This document shows positions 28,201-38,954 of a stretch of DNA of 64,000 nucleotides, piece by piece. A model generated the notes under the pieces. It saw only the letters and a list, made by a program, of their open reading frames with translations. It searched no databases and was not told the DNA's origin. The stretch spans positions 2,852,001-2,916,000 of the forward strand of contig NW_024037050.1 in the NCBI RefSeq assembly GCF_015706575.1, in the 5' to 3' direction. Source of the DNA: Patiria miniata. Taxonomy: Eukaryota > Echinodermata > Asteroidea > Valvatida > Asterinidae. The position numbers were made by a program, and so were the translations under genes. The number at the start of each line of letters is the position of its first letter. Positions within the stretch are counted from its first letter, which is position 1.

Positions 28201-31200
28201 ATGGCCCAAAACTCATCTGGACCAATGTTCGGGGGGGTGTAAGTCAAAAATTGAAAATATTTTTTTCACCAAATTTTTTGCCTGTAATAGCCCCCAATTG
28301 AAACTACTTTCATGTAAAATCTTACACTTATATTAACTTCATTGAATGAGATATAGCCCTTGCAAAAAGCAAATTGTTTATTTTTACGACAACTTGACCC
28401 CCCCAAAAACCAACGTCAGACATTCCGCACCAAATTTTGCTTCACATATGTTTGAGGTTGGTCCTTAGTGAAGTCCTCTGAAAAGTTTCATGTTGGTGTC
28501 TAAATGTCTTCAGTAGATAGCTGGGCTTTATAATGAGTCTTACGGTGCTGGTTCCGTAACATACAAGTACACGTACATAGAATAAAACAGCAGTTGGTAC
28601 ATAAAGAATAAGTTGGGTATGAAACTTAGCTTACATTTGTACATGTAGACAGTTGATATAATTTTTTACAGTTTCACAGGTGAAATTATGCATTCCTTGT
28701 GATGTAGTTTTGATGAAGTTGAATGAGTTGCATGATGGTTGGCTCACTAAGTTTGTATTGCCTTCCACCGCTATGTAGAGGTTCTGGTGTTGGTACGCAA
28801 CACAACACATCAACAAATGGAATGTTACATTTATCCTCTCTTTGTGGCCAATAGAGAGTATTTGTTGATTCCGTCCTGTACATGAAGCAGACATACACAT
28901 CTGCATGAAGTTGTGATACATATACATCTTCTACAATTTAGCAATGTACCAAACATCATCATAGACCACACAAACATATTTTCCTGGGTTGAGGTCAGCT
29001 GCTACAATTGGTGCATGATGAGTTTGAGCATACATGCAACTCCTTGGATGAACTAGGTTTCCCCTTATCCATAATGAAAACTAAGATCAATCAGGTTAAA
29101 ACCATAGACCCTCTACTCAAACTGAATCACTTCTCTTTGGTTCAGGTTATGCTATACTATGTTGTGCAAGTGAGAACTGGTTAATTACTACATAAATGAC
29201 ATGCATGCTGTGTGATGAGCACATGGAAAGAATTAGACTCTCAAGTCATTTAACCTAATTTGCATATAATGCACACATAGGTCTACAAGCAACTGTTTAT
29301 TGAGCAGGAAATGGGTAGTCTTGACCCAAGTCTTTCAACAGTCGGGGGATTTTGTTGTGCTGGTTCCGTAAAATACAAGTACATGTACATGTATGTTACG
29401 GAACCTGCAGCATCATAAGATATAGACTCTTTATAAAGCCCAGCTATCCACTGAAGAAATTTAGACACCAACATGAAACTTTTCAGAAGACTTCACTAAG
29501 GACCAACCTCAAACATATGTGAAGCAAAATTTGGTGCGGAATGTCTGACGTTGGTTTTTGGGGGGGTCAAGTTGTCGTAAAAATAAACAATTTGCTTTTT
29601 GCAAGGGCTATATTTCATTCAATGAAGTTAATATAAGTGTAAGATTTTACATGAAAGTAGTTTTAATTGGGGGCTATTACAGGCGAAAAATTTGGTGAAA
29701 AAAATATTTTCAATTTTTGACTTACACCCCCCCGAACATTGGTCCAGATGAGTTTTGGGCCATTTTGGGGCCCCTCTAACTTAAAAATGAAACAAGCTAC
29801 TTTCTTTCTGTTTAAATATTTGAAATCTACAGCAAAAAGTAGCCCAGATTACCAAGTTTGAAATGTCTGGGGGGTATAGTTTTAAATATATGGCCCTTTA
29901 AACATTGAATTTCTTGACGCGACGCACTTTTGGCCCCGCCCACCTCAAATTTCAAAATGCTGTTGCGCAAGAACGAAAAGTCGTAGAGACCCCAAATTTT
30001 CAGAATTTGCATTTCTCCTAAGTATCTTTCAGTACACCAAAAAAGAAAAAAATCCAAGAGGTGATGGTGTGCACCATTTGTTGAGTTGGCATGGAATGAC
30101 CCAGCAGCGAACCAATTTTACACTTTGTATCTTTAACTTAAAATGTGAATATGAAAGTTCAGTGTGATAAGTTGTGACTTGGCTGTTCTGTGTAGTGAAA
30201 ACCTTAATACTTTGATCGTAGTGTAATCATACTGGATGGATTCCAGAAATCATTCAATAGGAAATGAGTAAACTGTGGGAAAGAATCGAGAAACACAGAT
30301 AATTTAAATAGGATGATGCTGGCGTTATGGAGGAATGATGCATCCTTTTTATCCTTCTTGATGCAGAAATGACTCTGCTGTGAGAGATCAAGGAAACCTG
30401 TATTCATACTGTCTGACCTCCGTTAACCAAATAAAATAAAAAATTTTTTATGGCTGTGCATGAAGCAGAACTCTTAACATGCAAGTCACTATTCCGAGCT
30501 GACAACACAAAGATAGGTTTGCATCAACCGTATCAGTGAGAACGATGTGTAATGTTACAGACAAGTCATTCTCACAAGGCATAGACCACTATTGGAACCC
30601 CTGCTTGTAAAGTTTTCAGGGAAAACTGCAAACAGATCTCCTTACAAAGTGGCCTGTCATGTAAACATGGAATTTTCACTTTGAAATACTTTCAAGTCAG
30701 TTTTCTCTGGTGTTTTGGGTTTTCATCTGTGCAGGGTGAAAAGGATTGGGCCAAGTACGAGACGGCGCGCAAGCTGAAAAAGTGCGTGGAGAAGATCCGG
30801 GCCAACTACCGGGAAGACTTCAAGAGTAAAGAGATGCGTATCAGGCAGCGGGCCGTGGCACTCTACTTCATTGACAAGGTACCACATCCAACGTTGTACA
30901 TAACAGTAGACATTTTGTATGTTACAAGGAGCCATGGAAAGTTTAGTCTGAGTACCACCTGTTGTCCAACTGAGCCCTCTCTGTCTCCGGTCCAGTGTCT
31001 GATATACCTAAGCATGCAAATTTATGCAACCCAACAGAAAGCCCCCGCTTAATAGTCAGAGCCTTGAGGTCAAGACACAGTCTTGTTTTGTTTAATTAAT
31101 TGCCGTGTCTGCTCGCATATGATAGACCTTGCTGTGCAAGGGGATATTCCATAGACTAGGAAAGTTGATGTTCCAAGAAAAAAAAGTCATGGAATCCTGC

Positions 31201-34200
31201 ACAACCCATACGTGATGATATGTAATATTTGGCTGTGCCAGTCTTCCATTTTGCGTTCAAGTCTACTATACTTACTCTTTATGCATGTATGCTCTTATAC
31301 CTATTACGTGTTCAGTGCACCATTGTGACACTGTTGTGGTGCTCAGTGGTCTTGTGACAAAACTGGAAGACTAAAATGGAGTGGTGTCCCTTTCTCTCCA
31401 GAGCAATAGGCCCCTTAGGTGCCAAAGCAGCGTAGGAATCGGTCAGAGAAAGCCTGAAATTTGTCCTGTGAAAGTCGTAGAAAAGTCATGGAATTTCATT
31501 TCAAGATTTCTGTGGGAAAACTGTTGGTGGATTTTGAAGGATGTGGGTGGGGAATGACCCGTACAGGCTTAATATTGAGGATTTTGCGGCCTACCCAGTT
31601 CGTAAGTGACTTCGTCATATGCGCGCGCGAACCACTGATTACTAGTGCCATTGGCTAGACACGCCACTTCGCACTTCTGGCTCCAATGCTACACCGCATG
31701 CAGTATGCATGGCTAAGTTGAAATGACGTCACACTTACGAACCGGATATTCTACAAGTCTTTATTAAAGCAAATCAGCTAAGTAATCGCTTGCTGTTTTT
31801 TTTTTTGGTGTTGATCAGTTGGCGCTCAGGGCCGGTAACGAGAAAGAAGAAGGCGAGGGTGCAGACACTGTGGGCTGCTGCTCACTGCGTGTGGAACACC
31901 TGACTCTACACCAGGAGAAAGACGGACAAGAATTTGTGGTGGAGTTTGATTTCCTGGGTAAGGACTCCATCCGCTACCAGAACAGTGTGCCAGTCGAAAA
32001 GAGGGTAAGTGTCACCGGGCTGGGATTAAACACTTCATTACTTCAAAAAAAATTAGGATAGGCCATTTGAAGTGCCATGGCCTCGTGGTCTTGAGCATTG
32101 GACTCATAGTCTGTGGTTAATTCTGCAGGTTGTGGGTTTGAGTCCAGTCTGGGGGTTGCGGTGTGCGTGTGCCCTTGGGCAAGGCACTTTTTCACTTATT
32201 GCTTCTGCCCATCCAGGAGTAACTTCGAATATGCGAGGGTAGAGATGGTTATTTTGATTGATTTTAGCTGCTTTGTGCCAACATGGTAGCAGGGAGCTGA
32301 GGTTGCCTTTTGAATGTTTTATTGGCCCGATGATCAGGGGTATTTATGTATTAAGAGCTTTGATCTTAGTTGAAAGCACTATTATTATTATTATTATTGG
32401 GTACCAAGACAGTCAGCCTTGTATTACAGAAAGGTCTTTGGTCGAAGTCCCACTGGTACATGCCTGTAAAGTTTTTCCTCACAATCTCTTCGTTTGCTCT
32501 AAGTAAACAGTACCTATAAAATCACATTGGTGAAAAACACAAGTCACTTTTAAATTTCAAATTCCATGAACAGTCACTGGGTAAAAGTCCTTTAAGATGT
32601 AGACAACTGATATAATAAATAATTTTGTTTGTAATACTTTTTTTAACAGTGCATGACATTTGAGGTGATTTTTTTTTGAGAATTTGAAACTTACTTTAGG
32701 GCCTGTCTCAATGGTATCTGGGACAAGTTTGGGACAAGTTGCAGGTAGAATCATTCACCTTGTCCAGAAGAAGCTCTGCATTTGTCCTGGACATGTTCGG
32801 GGGAAATTTGCATGAGCAACTGCTCGACTCAACAATGCTGATAACTGAAGTTGTTCAGAATCGTGCAACTTATACCCGATACAATGTCCGCAACTTGTCC
32901 GCAAATCGTCCGGGATGTGAATTGAGACAGGCAAAAAGATTGGCCTCAAAGGGACACAGAAAGTTTAACCTCAGATCATTTCAAAAAGGCAAATGGTATC
33001 CAGTCAAATTTGCAGGTTTTTCAAAGGAAACTAAGGCATAAATAGCATAGAACGACAAGAAGCCTTGAATTTCAGGGTCAACCTACGGTTTGTGGCCCCA
33101 AGATCAAGGGGCACTGCAACAAAGGCAAGGGCATCAACGCCAATGGCCCTCCATTCTTTAACAAATCCCCTGTCCTAAATAACCCAACAAACATTTCCTG
33201 CCTCAGGTGTTCCGGAATCTGAACCTGTTCATGGAGAACAAGCAAGAAGGGGACGACCTGTTTGACCGCTTGACCACCGCCATCCTGAACAAGCACCTGC
33301 AGGAGTTGATGGAGGGACTGACCGCCAAGGTCTTCAGGACCTACAACGCCTCCTCCACGCTGCAGAACCAACTGGATGAGCTGACAATAGGTTTGGCTTC
33401 TTTTTCCCTGTCATGTTCCTCAGTGTCCTTGACTTGGTCCAAGACCAGATTAGTCTTGCATCAACACGTTGTATATTGAATATGCAGTCCCCCGCTGAAA
33501 GAGAGCGTTGTCAAAACAAGCCACTACTACCCATAAACACAACAACTTGGAAATCTTGTAGTGATTGTGACATGCCCGCATCTGATTTACACATTTTCTC
33601 TAAACCAAACTCTGAAATTTCAGCCAGTAGCATCCAAGATGCTACCAGACTTGTGTGCTATTTCATGGCAGCTTGTTTGTCATATATAGTACGCGTGCGA
33701 CCGAAAAATGGACTGTGTTTGCCGGAAAAGTAGCGCATGGGCACTAGCTCTCCCCGTTTTGTCAGGGGGAGATTTAACAAGATTCCCAAGACGTTATGAA
33801 TAACGACTTGCAGGTAGCAGTTTGTTTTGATAACGCCCACTTCCGGGGGGTGATGTCGTATCCAATATACAACAACGACATCTTGACCCAAGACGAAGAC
33901 TGGATTTGAAATTTGTTTCCCTTCTGCAGCCAGTGCCCACAGTAAAGCTATATTCAAGCCAATGCATGCATGGGAGATATGCGTGAGATTTCTTGGGTCC
34001 GAGTAAAAAAGTTCCCCAGTCTGGAGTTGATTGATCTTGTTGATATCGCCCTGTACTGCTGTGGTAACTTGACCTCACTTGTCAAGGACTGGCTGAATTA
34101 CAGGGAACAAAAACCAAATCCAGTCTTGGGCCAAGACTACAGTGCCCCTTGTGCTGCGACCTCTCACCTTTGACCTTGCAGCTGTTCTCAAGTGCTTCCA

Positions 34201-36260
34201 ATTCCCCATCTTACTTGCACATCATGTTATGCCGAGGTCACAAGCTTTTCCTTTGCGTTAGTTTAGGCCTCTTGCACAGCCACTGGATTTCCATTATTTT
34301 CATACGTAGCGTGAAAGATCAACCGTTTATGATCAATTCACCATTCCAACTCAAAAGTTAGGGGCAGGCCGCTTTGCTGCATGCACACAAGCAAGACTCT
34401 TTGCATGTTGTTTGCCTTTTTACAGACCGAACGCAAGAAAAAATTAACTGAGCTAATTTTTTTTTTTTCTCTTGATGTGCAGAGGAAGACTCGGTGCCGG
34501 CCAAGATCCTGGCCTACAACCGAGCCAACCGGGCCGTGGCCATCCTGTGCAACCATCAACGGGCCGCCCCCAAGACGTTTGACAAGCAGATGGAGAACCT
34601 TCAGGCTAAGATTAAGGCCAAGCACGAGGCCATCAAGAAGGCTCGGAAGGAGTTCAAGGCCATGAAGAATGAGTACAAATCCAGCCGTAACGAAAAGGTC
34701 AAAAGGTGAGTGTACCACCCCGGTTTAGAATGTGGTGCCTGAGTAGTGTGGTTGGTGTAAACCTAGCTGAGTTATAAAAAAGAAATCAGTGTTTTAAAGT
34801 TGGTATCGGTATGGATTCCATGCATGAACAGTACTTCGCGCTTTGAAACCACTTTCGAAAGCCCCAGTGGGAGGGACTGGTTAGCTCGTGCACTGGTTAA
34901 CACGCATATGGCGCATTAACAATTAACAATTGTTGACTGCTGTGATGTGGGATTTGGCATTTTTAACACCGGAGGGGCGCATAGCTGAGAGTGCTATGCA
35001 CCCCGACAGGGGTTTTAGAACGGCATATCTCACATCACAGCAGTCAACAATTGTTTTGTTATATCGCGCCAATAAGTAAAAAAAACGAAAGGTTTTCAAC
35101 TCTCTATTCGAGAAATAAATGAAATCACTGCAGTGTAACCTTTTGATTACTGTGAGCTTTGCTGCCAGACATGAGATTGAGAGGTTGCAGTTCTCTGTTA
35201 CAAGGCACACAGGCCCTACACACGCACCCTGCAACATATGCAATGCGGTGTATATGAGATAATTTCTATGTAATGCGGTGTATAAGAGCTGCACAGCTGC
35301 AACACAGTGTATATGATGTTAATGGTAATTTTATAGACTGAACATGTGGTTGTTTGGACCAATGAAATGACAGTATCCGAGACATGATATAACAACATAT
35401 ATTGGCACATGATATGCGTTAATATTGTCATTGTACATTCAAATTTTCTGCCAAACATGCCAGAGCCCAGTTTTATATGTTCATATGGTAATGTTTCCGA
35501 GTGAGCTCTACAAACGCCCCAAAGGTATGGTATTTTGTGGTGTCAGATGGTTTGGGGCAATGTCTTAGTATGCATGATTCAGTGAATTTACTCTCTCTTT
35601 GCTCTTGTGTGTCTGTCAGTGCCCTGGAGCGTAAGAAGACCCAAGTGGAGCGTCTAGAGGAACAGCTGACCAAGCTGGAGGTGAGCGCTACAGACAAGGA
35701 GGAGAACAAGGAGATTGCGCTGGGCACCTCCAAGCTGAACTACCTGGACCCTCGCATCTCGGTGGCCTGGTGAGTTTTCATCAACTTGACCTTTGTTAAA
35801 CTACGACATGCAACTTTTCCTCGGATCTGCTGATTTCCTTGTTTTTTCACTTCTCATGAATGCCATTACAAATTTAAAAAACACTGTACAAAGTCTTGTG
35901 TGGTTTGGAGTTTCCAAAAATGGGAGGATGGATTTTTTGGGGTGGTTAGGGTTTATCCAGGTACGCTTTGTGATAATAACTTGGTCAGTTACTAAGGGGA
36001 TAAATACTAGTGATCCTGTTAAGAGGGGACGCGCATGTGCTATTTCTGCGACATGCGCCCACACTCGGGGTGCACTTTACGCATATGAGGACACCATTGG
36101 GATCTTTCACAGTTCACTGATAATTTATTTATTTTATTATTCCCCCCCACCCCCCAGGACGAAGAAATGGGCAGTTCCCATCGAGAAGATCTACAACCGC
36201 ACCCAACGGGACAAGTTCCGATGGGCCATCGACATGGCGGGACCCGATTTTGTATTTTAA
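13235..36260 (+). CDS. TOP1: DNA topoisomerase I (type IB), 18 coding exons
   Basis: Nuclear enzyme that relaxes supercoils by transient single-strand cleavage through a 3'-phosphotyrosine. Exons: 13235-13276, 13665-13695, 15452-16394, 17312-17372, 17552-17655, 18444-18555, 19525-19673, 21411-21526, 22223-22344, 24086-24208, 25686-25873, 26711-26855, 30735-30878, 31819-32004, 33207-33390, 34483-34705, 35620-35769, 36158-36260. They sum to 3126 nt with consistent phases, 1041 residues. Residues 1-480 are a Ser/Lys-rich, probably disordered N-terminus. The core starts at about 481 ([12 protein letters not shown]). The catalytic set is Arg764 ([10 protein letters not shown]), Lys808 (FLGKDSIRY), Arg866 (VFRTYNAS), His908 (LCNHQRA) and Tyr999 (LNYLDPR). 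Their spacings of 44, 58, 42 and 91 equal human R488, K532, R590, H632 and Y723. The linker is about residues 915-980. The product is about 276 residues longer than the human protein, all upstream of the core. Intron 12 is GC-AG. The start is the first ATG before donor gtgagt ([14 protein letters not shown]). Confidence 0.97.
13902..15262. mobile_element. Foldback element in TOP1 intron 2
   Basis: The left arm (about 13902-14050: ggttgtgtgcaa, attttctaacaaaat, atgtttctcagt, agattcatgtcttttcaaca) is inverted at about 15110-15262 (tgttgaaaagacatgaatct, actgagaaacat, gttagaaaat, ttgtacacaac). About 1.06 kb of AT-rich non-coding sequence lies between the arms. It looks like a non-autonomous DNA transposon. 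I cannot fix the exact ends or target duplication. Confidence 0.6.
15452..16394 (+). other. TOP1: TOP1 exon 3: large Ser/Lys/Pro low-complexity exon
   Basis: 943 nt in a single exon, about 313 residues (25-338 of the protein). It holds tandem blocks like [10 protein letters not shown] and many [12 protein letters not shown] and KDKSHSK words. Human TOP1 has a roughly 200-residue Lys/Glu-rich N-terminus with nuclear-localisation and protein-binding roles; here a serine-rich repeat expansion accounts for most of the extra length. The codon pattern leaves a 235-codon open frame on the opposite strand (15564-16271) that is a shadow. Confidence 0.9.
18755..19195. mobile_element. Foldback MITE in TOP1 intron 6
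   Basis: ctagagcgctaactc at 18755-18769 is inverted at 19181-19195 (gagttagcgctctag). The interior is unusually rich in gcgc and cgca words compared with the intron around it. Non-coding, 441 bp. Confidence 0.6.
19735..20240. mobile_element. TTAA-flanked foldback MITE, family 3 (TOP1 intron 7)
   Basis: TTAA (19731-19734), then AGATATAGTCCATCATTTG; at the other end CAAATGATGGACTATAGCT, then TTAA (20241-20244). A perfect 24-bp palindrome built on gcgtcttaagacgc sits inside (20056-20079). Confidence 0.75.
20381..20850. mobile_element. TTAA-flanked foldback MITE, family 4 (TOP1 intron 7)
   Basis: TTAA (20377-20380), then GGGTGCAGACCAGTAAAT; at the other end ATTTACTGGTCTGCCACC, then TTAA (20851-20854). 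470 bp, non-coding, only 137 bp from the family-3 element. Confidence 0.75.
21699..22105 (+). repeat. Dispersed repeat R, copy 1 (TOP1 intron 8)
   Basis: About 407 bp (tagtgtaatccttctgggtg, gctggcgttatggaggaatg, ctgtattcatactgtctgac, cccctgcttggaaagtt) recur at 30209-30613 in the same orientation, and the middle part recurs at 24289-24412. No coding frame is conserved. The family is unknown to me. Confidence 0.75.
22539..22948. mobile_element. TTAA-flanked foldback MITE, family 2, copy 2 (TOP1 intron 9)
   Basis: TTAA (22535-22538), CCCTAACC at the left, and GGTTAGGG, TTAA (22949-22952) at the right. It shares ctaggatgcaacctcag and the cctccaaaatcatcc words with the copy at 2049-2443, in the opposite orientation. 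Confidence 0.75.
22953..23481. mobile_element. TTAA-flanked foldback MITE, family 1, copy 3 (TOP1 intron 9)
   Basis: Shares its left TTAA (22949-22952) with the preceding family-2 element. AGGTAATATACAACATTTGC at the left pairs with GCAAATGTTGTGTATTCCCT at the right, followed by TTAA (23482-23485). The centre is palindromic (caatggtcagccgaccattg). Confidence 0.8.
23528..23645 (+). repeat. Dispersed intronic repeat S, copy 1
   Basis: tttcctcggatc, tgatttccttgttttt, cttctcatgaatgccattac and acactgtacaaagtcttg recur in the same order at 35806-35915, in another TOP1 intron. Confidence 0.7.
23817..23945 (+). repeat. Dispersed intronic repeat T, copy 1
   Basis: The order tgtgagcg, caggcagtgc-like, ccagtgctctccccaactct-like, agggggtactt is shared with 25418-25535, in the next intron but with substantial divergence. 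The bases quoted are closest to the second copy. Confidence 0.5.
24289..24412 (+). repeat. Dispersed repeat R, partial copy 2 (TOP1 intron 10)
   Basis: gaggaatgatgcatcc, atccttcttgatgc, gagatcaaggaaatctg and tattcatactgtctgacctc match the middle of the copies at 21699-22105 and 30209-30613. Confidence 0.7.
25418..25535 (+). repeat. Dispersed intronic repeat T, copy 2
   Basis: Diverged relative of 23817-23945. It lies in TOP1 intron 10, about 150 bp before exon 11. Confidence 0.5.
26856..26861 (+). promoter_or_regulatory. TOP1: Non-canonical GC 5' splice site of TOP1 intron 12
   Basis: Exon 12 ends ...ctaaag and the intron starts gcaagt. Joining at this GC to the acceptor at 30733-30734 gives LK|GEKDW, matching the human order IKGEKDW. 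Using the nearest GT (26860) would put a stop directly after the junction. The rest of the site (AAG|GCAAGT) has the strong consensus expected of GC-AG introns. Confidence 0.85.
26966..27569 (+). repeat. Tandem array of exon-12 3'-end copies with their GC donors
   Basis: Four intronic copies of the last 75 bp of TOP1 exon 12 plus flanking intron start at 26966, 27144, 27322 and 27500. The first is 185 bp after the matching position in the exon (26781), then the period is exactly 178 bp. Copies 1-3 keep ctaaag|gcaagtatatag; copy 4 stops before the donor. Copies 1 and 4 have TAG in the exon frame (KAI-K-stop type), while copies 2 and 3 are open. The spacers are catggt-rich. Confidence 0.9.
27592..27745. 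repeat. CATGGT/TGTCAT-type simple repeat
   Basis: Short imperfect hexamer runs such as ggtcatggtcatggtcatgg, continuing the spacer composition of the preceding 178-bp array. Open frames here are His/Asp or Val/Met artefacts. Confidence 0.7.
27862..30102. mobile_element. 2.24-kb foldback element with ~0.7-kb inverted arms (TOP1 intron 12)
   Basis: The left arm 27862-28575 and right arm about 29380-30102 are near-identical inverted copies beginning gggtcattccatgccaactc. AGCA stands directly outside both ends (27858-27861 and 30103-30106), a possible 4-bp target duplication. The central ~800 bp is unique. A 76-codon frame (27907-28137) occurs in both arms with only third-position differences, but three changes are too few to show selection. 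There is no transposase. If transcribed within the TOP1 pre-mRNA it would form a very long double-stranded RNA. Confidence 0.85.
30209..30613 (+). repeat. Dispersed repeat R, copy 3 (TOP1 intron 12)
   Basis: Full-length relative of 21699-22105. It ends close to ccctgcttgtaaagtt, about 120 bp before exon 13. Confidence 0.75.
31595..31745. mobile_element. Short foldback MITE (TOP1 intron 13)
   Basis: CCAGTTCGTAAGTG at the left pairs with CACTTACGAACCGG at the right, with tgacttcgtcat and atgacgtcaca just inside. 151 bp. Confidence 0.6.
32075..32398 (+). mobile_element. tRNA-derived SINE with (ATT)n tail (TOP1 intron 14)
   Basis: The head has box-A-like tggcctcgtggtcttgagc and box-B-like gtgggtttgagtcc about 55 bp apart. 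The body includes cccttgggcaaggcac, a word common in invertebrate tRNA-derived SINEs. The element ends in attattattattatt. Confidence 0.75.
32701..32932. repeat. Foldback repeat (TOP1 intron 14)
   Basis: gcctgtctcaat at the left is inverted at the right (attgagacaggc), with gggacaagttgc and gcaacttgtccgc inside. 232 bp. Confidence 0.6.
34927..35053. mobile_element. Hairpin MITE (TOP1 intron 16)
   Basis: caattgttgactgctgtgat at the left is inverted at 35034-35053, with gtgggat and tctcac also pairing. 127 bp folding into one stem-loop. Confidence 0.7.
35806..35915 (+). repeat. Dispersed intronic repeat S, copy 2 (TOP1 intron 17)
   Basis: Matches 23528-23645 in the same orientation, about 12 kb away. 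Confidence 0.7.
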
Positions 36261-37212
36261 CGAGAGGCAAGACTTATATATTTTCTAGACAAATCACAAA
36301 CACATTCAAACATTTGACAAACCGTTATTATTTGTACAGATACATAGTAGAACGTTTTTGATGTTAAAAAAAAGCATTTACTACTTTAAGAGCGTCTTAA
36401 AATCCTCCTAGCCACCGATAATGAATCAGATTCTTGGTTTTTTTCCGCGTTGTAAGAGATTTTTTTAAAATGTACTTGAAAACAAATAAAAATAGCTGCC
36501 AGTCCTGTGATTTTTTTTCTTTTTCTGCGGAGTGACAACTTCTGTTGAATGAAATTCACGGCAGTTTTTTTTTTTTTTTACAAATACGGTGGCCTTTGGG
36601 TCTTATTTTAATAATGTACATGTATGTATTTTCTGTTGGGATCCATGTTTGTGGAATGTACATTGAGGAGTAAACTCGCGCTAAACTTTGGAAAGTTATT
36701 GTAGCACTCGTGTTTGTTTAGTAGGCTTATTTTTTTATTTAATGGGGCAGTTGTGACAAATTTGGAGGGAATTTGCAAGTTATAAGCCAAGTTTGTTAAC
36801 TTTTGAAATTCTCCTGTACCTGAATTTTGTCTCTTTTTTTTTTCATCCAACTGCCCATTTTTAAATGGATGTTGAAATTGCCAAGTATTTTTTGTTTCTT
36901 TTTTAAGTTTATTGCTTCCAATTTTTGAGTGAGGGAAAATTTGTTTCTCAATTTTATGTTTTGTTTTGAAGGATGAATAAGCAATATTTCTTAGCTGGAT
37001 ATTCGTCACCTGTCAGAAAAACAGTTCTTTAAAACTTGGAAGTGAAATGTTAAATCCCATGCCTTAATCAATTTGAAGTTTGTCAAGCGCAACAGCCCAT
37101 CAATTAAAACTGAAAAAACTGCACATGACATCATGTAGTTCAATCTGACGTTGGCGACATCATGCTAGCAACTGATTTTGTATTTTGAGATGTGTGCCTG
37201 AATTTTATTACC
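36261..37212 (+). other. TOP1: Probable TOP1 3' UTR and flank
   Basis: AT-rich sequence after the TAA at 36258-36260. The first AATAAA is at 36485-36490, about 225 bp after the stop, and is a reasonable polyadenylation signal. No other gene is seen. Confidence 0.5.
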
Positions 37213-37676
37213 TGACAATTTGTGACGGGCTCCACAAAAAAAGGGTATTATGTCGCAAAAAAGTGAAATTGAGTTATATAGGTGGTTGGAAAGCCCACAA
37301 TGTAAGCTTTCATTTGGTACATAAAGAGCTCCATAGCCCCTCCCGTTCTGGAGATATGATGTATTTGCATATTAATTACTTCCTTGGAGTTCAAATTACA
37401 CAACTGAGAAAACAGGCTTTAAAATAGCTGGCTTTGTTGTAGAACAACAGAATGTTGAACACAAAATGGTTGTTTTCTCCCACTTTGTTCATCAAAATCA
37501 ACATTTCTGTGAATGAAACCTGAAAGTGTAGGTATAAAAGCTGACATTTAGGACAAAAAATGAAAATCACATTTTGACGAAATTTTCACCCTCTCAATTT
37601 TGAGCGGGCCACTACACAATAATGCTCAGTGCGACTTAATACCCTTTTTTTGTTGTTGAGCCGGTCACATTTGTGA
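37213..37676. mobile_element. Foldback MITE downstream of TOP1
   Basis: caatttgtgacgggctc with aaaaaaagggtattatgtcgc at the left is inverted at the right (gcgacttaataccctttttt, gagccggtcacatttgtg). About 464 bp, non-coding. Confidence 0.65.
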
Positions 37677-38656
37677 ATGCTTCTCCATTATTTTATAAAA
37701 TACACAGAGGAAGGCTAGAAATTTGAACACCATTTTAAACTTTTTTTGTGATTCCTTGTGTTAGTGCAGCATAAGACGGGGAAGGGCTTTCTTTTTTTGT
37801 ACATATCGTCACTGTGTAACGGCGCCATTGTGTCGGCCAGTGCTGTTGCTTTCATCAGCTAGTATTGCACAAAAGTAAACTAGTTTTCTTGTAGTTGAAC
37901 TATTTCAGGCAGGGACCACAGAGGTTGATTTCAAACTTTCTTCCAATCCCCCCAAATATATTTCAGGTAGAAAAGCAGGACTTTTATATTCTTCCGCTTG
38001 GTTGCACTTGCTTGAATCAATGTGACAAAGTAATGTGCTATCTTGTAAGTGATGTTTGATTTAATATATTATAAGCCAACGCGCAGTATTACATGTTTGT
38101 CGTAAAAGGTGTACCGAAATCAATAATCTTCATCAGTGTACGCCACAGTGGAAAAGTCAACACGTGTCAGGTTTCGCACTCTTCTAGCTTGGATCCCTTT
38201 TTTTGTATTTCAATTTTGTGTATTACTTGCTTTATTTATTCTGTATAAAGCCCAACTCATCAGGTGTTATGGATTGGAGTCCAAGGCAGGGATTGTGCAT
38301 TTACGATTGGCCAGTACGGTTTACATCCATATCCAGTTGGACCAATCGCAGTGCTAGTTGAGAACACTCTGCACTCCGATTGGCTGCCGAGTTTTTGCCA
38401 GCGGCTATGGGAGTCAATTCTTCCTATCATGTTTTTTATTGCTGACTAGGCCAACTTGTGCATTAACTGTTTTACCTTTTTTTGATACATAGACCCTTTC
38501 CACTCCTTCCACTTCAGTCGGCCATTTTGTGAGTTAAGCAGTCAGTAGAATGAAAGCTTGTTCACAATAGGCAGTTTGTTTAACTTTTCTGCCATATCCT
38601 TATATAATATATACAACTTGTGGTGTTGAAATGCTGTCATCTTCACTGTTATTGCA

Positions 38657-38954
38657 CAGTGAAATCTTGACAAGTCAAACCTCAAGGGAACAGGTTCGAA
38701 TTTTGACTTTAAACAGAGTTTTGAGTGGAAAGAATTCCATACAAGGCCACCACTCAAATTCCTTAATATGACCTGAAAGTACTGAAAATTGTAAATCTGA
38801 TGAAGAAACACTATTTTAGGAGTGCAAAATTCTTTAATAATATAACTTTTTCTGTCATGGCCCATAGACTTTGTGCAGGAGGTCTGAGTGGTGGCCTTGT
38901 ATGGAATTCTTTCAGTTTTGAGTTATCAGAGTTTGACTTATCGAGATTTCACTG
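38657..38954. mobile_element. Tigger/pogo-like MITE
   Basis: CAGTGAAATCTTGACAAGTC at the left pairs with GACTTATCGAGATTTCACTG at the right. Inside, accactcaaa-type and ttgtatggaattct words also pair. TA follows the right end and CA (decayed?) precedes the left. 298 bp. Confidence 0.65.
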
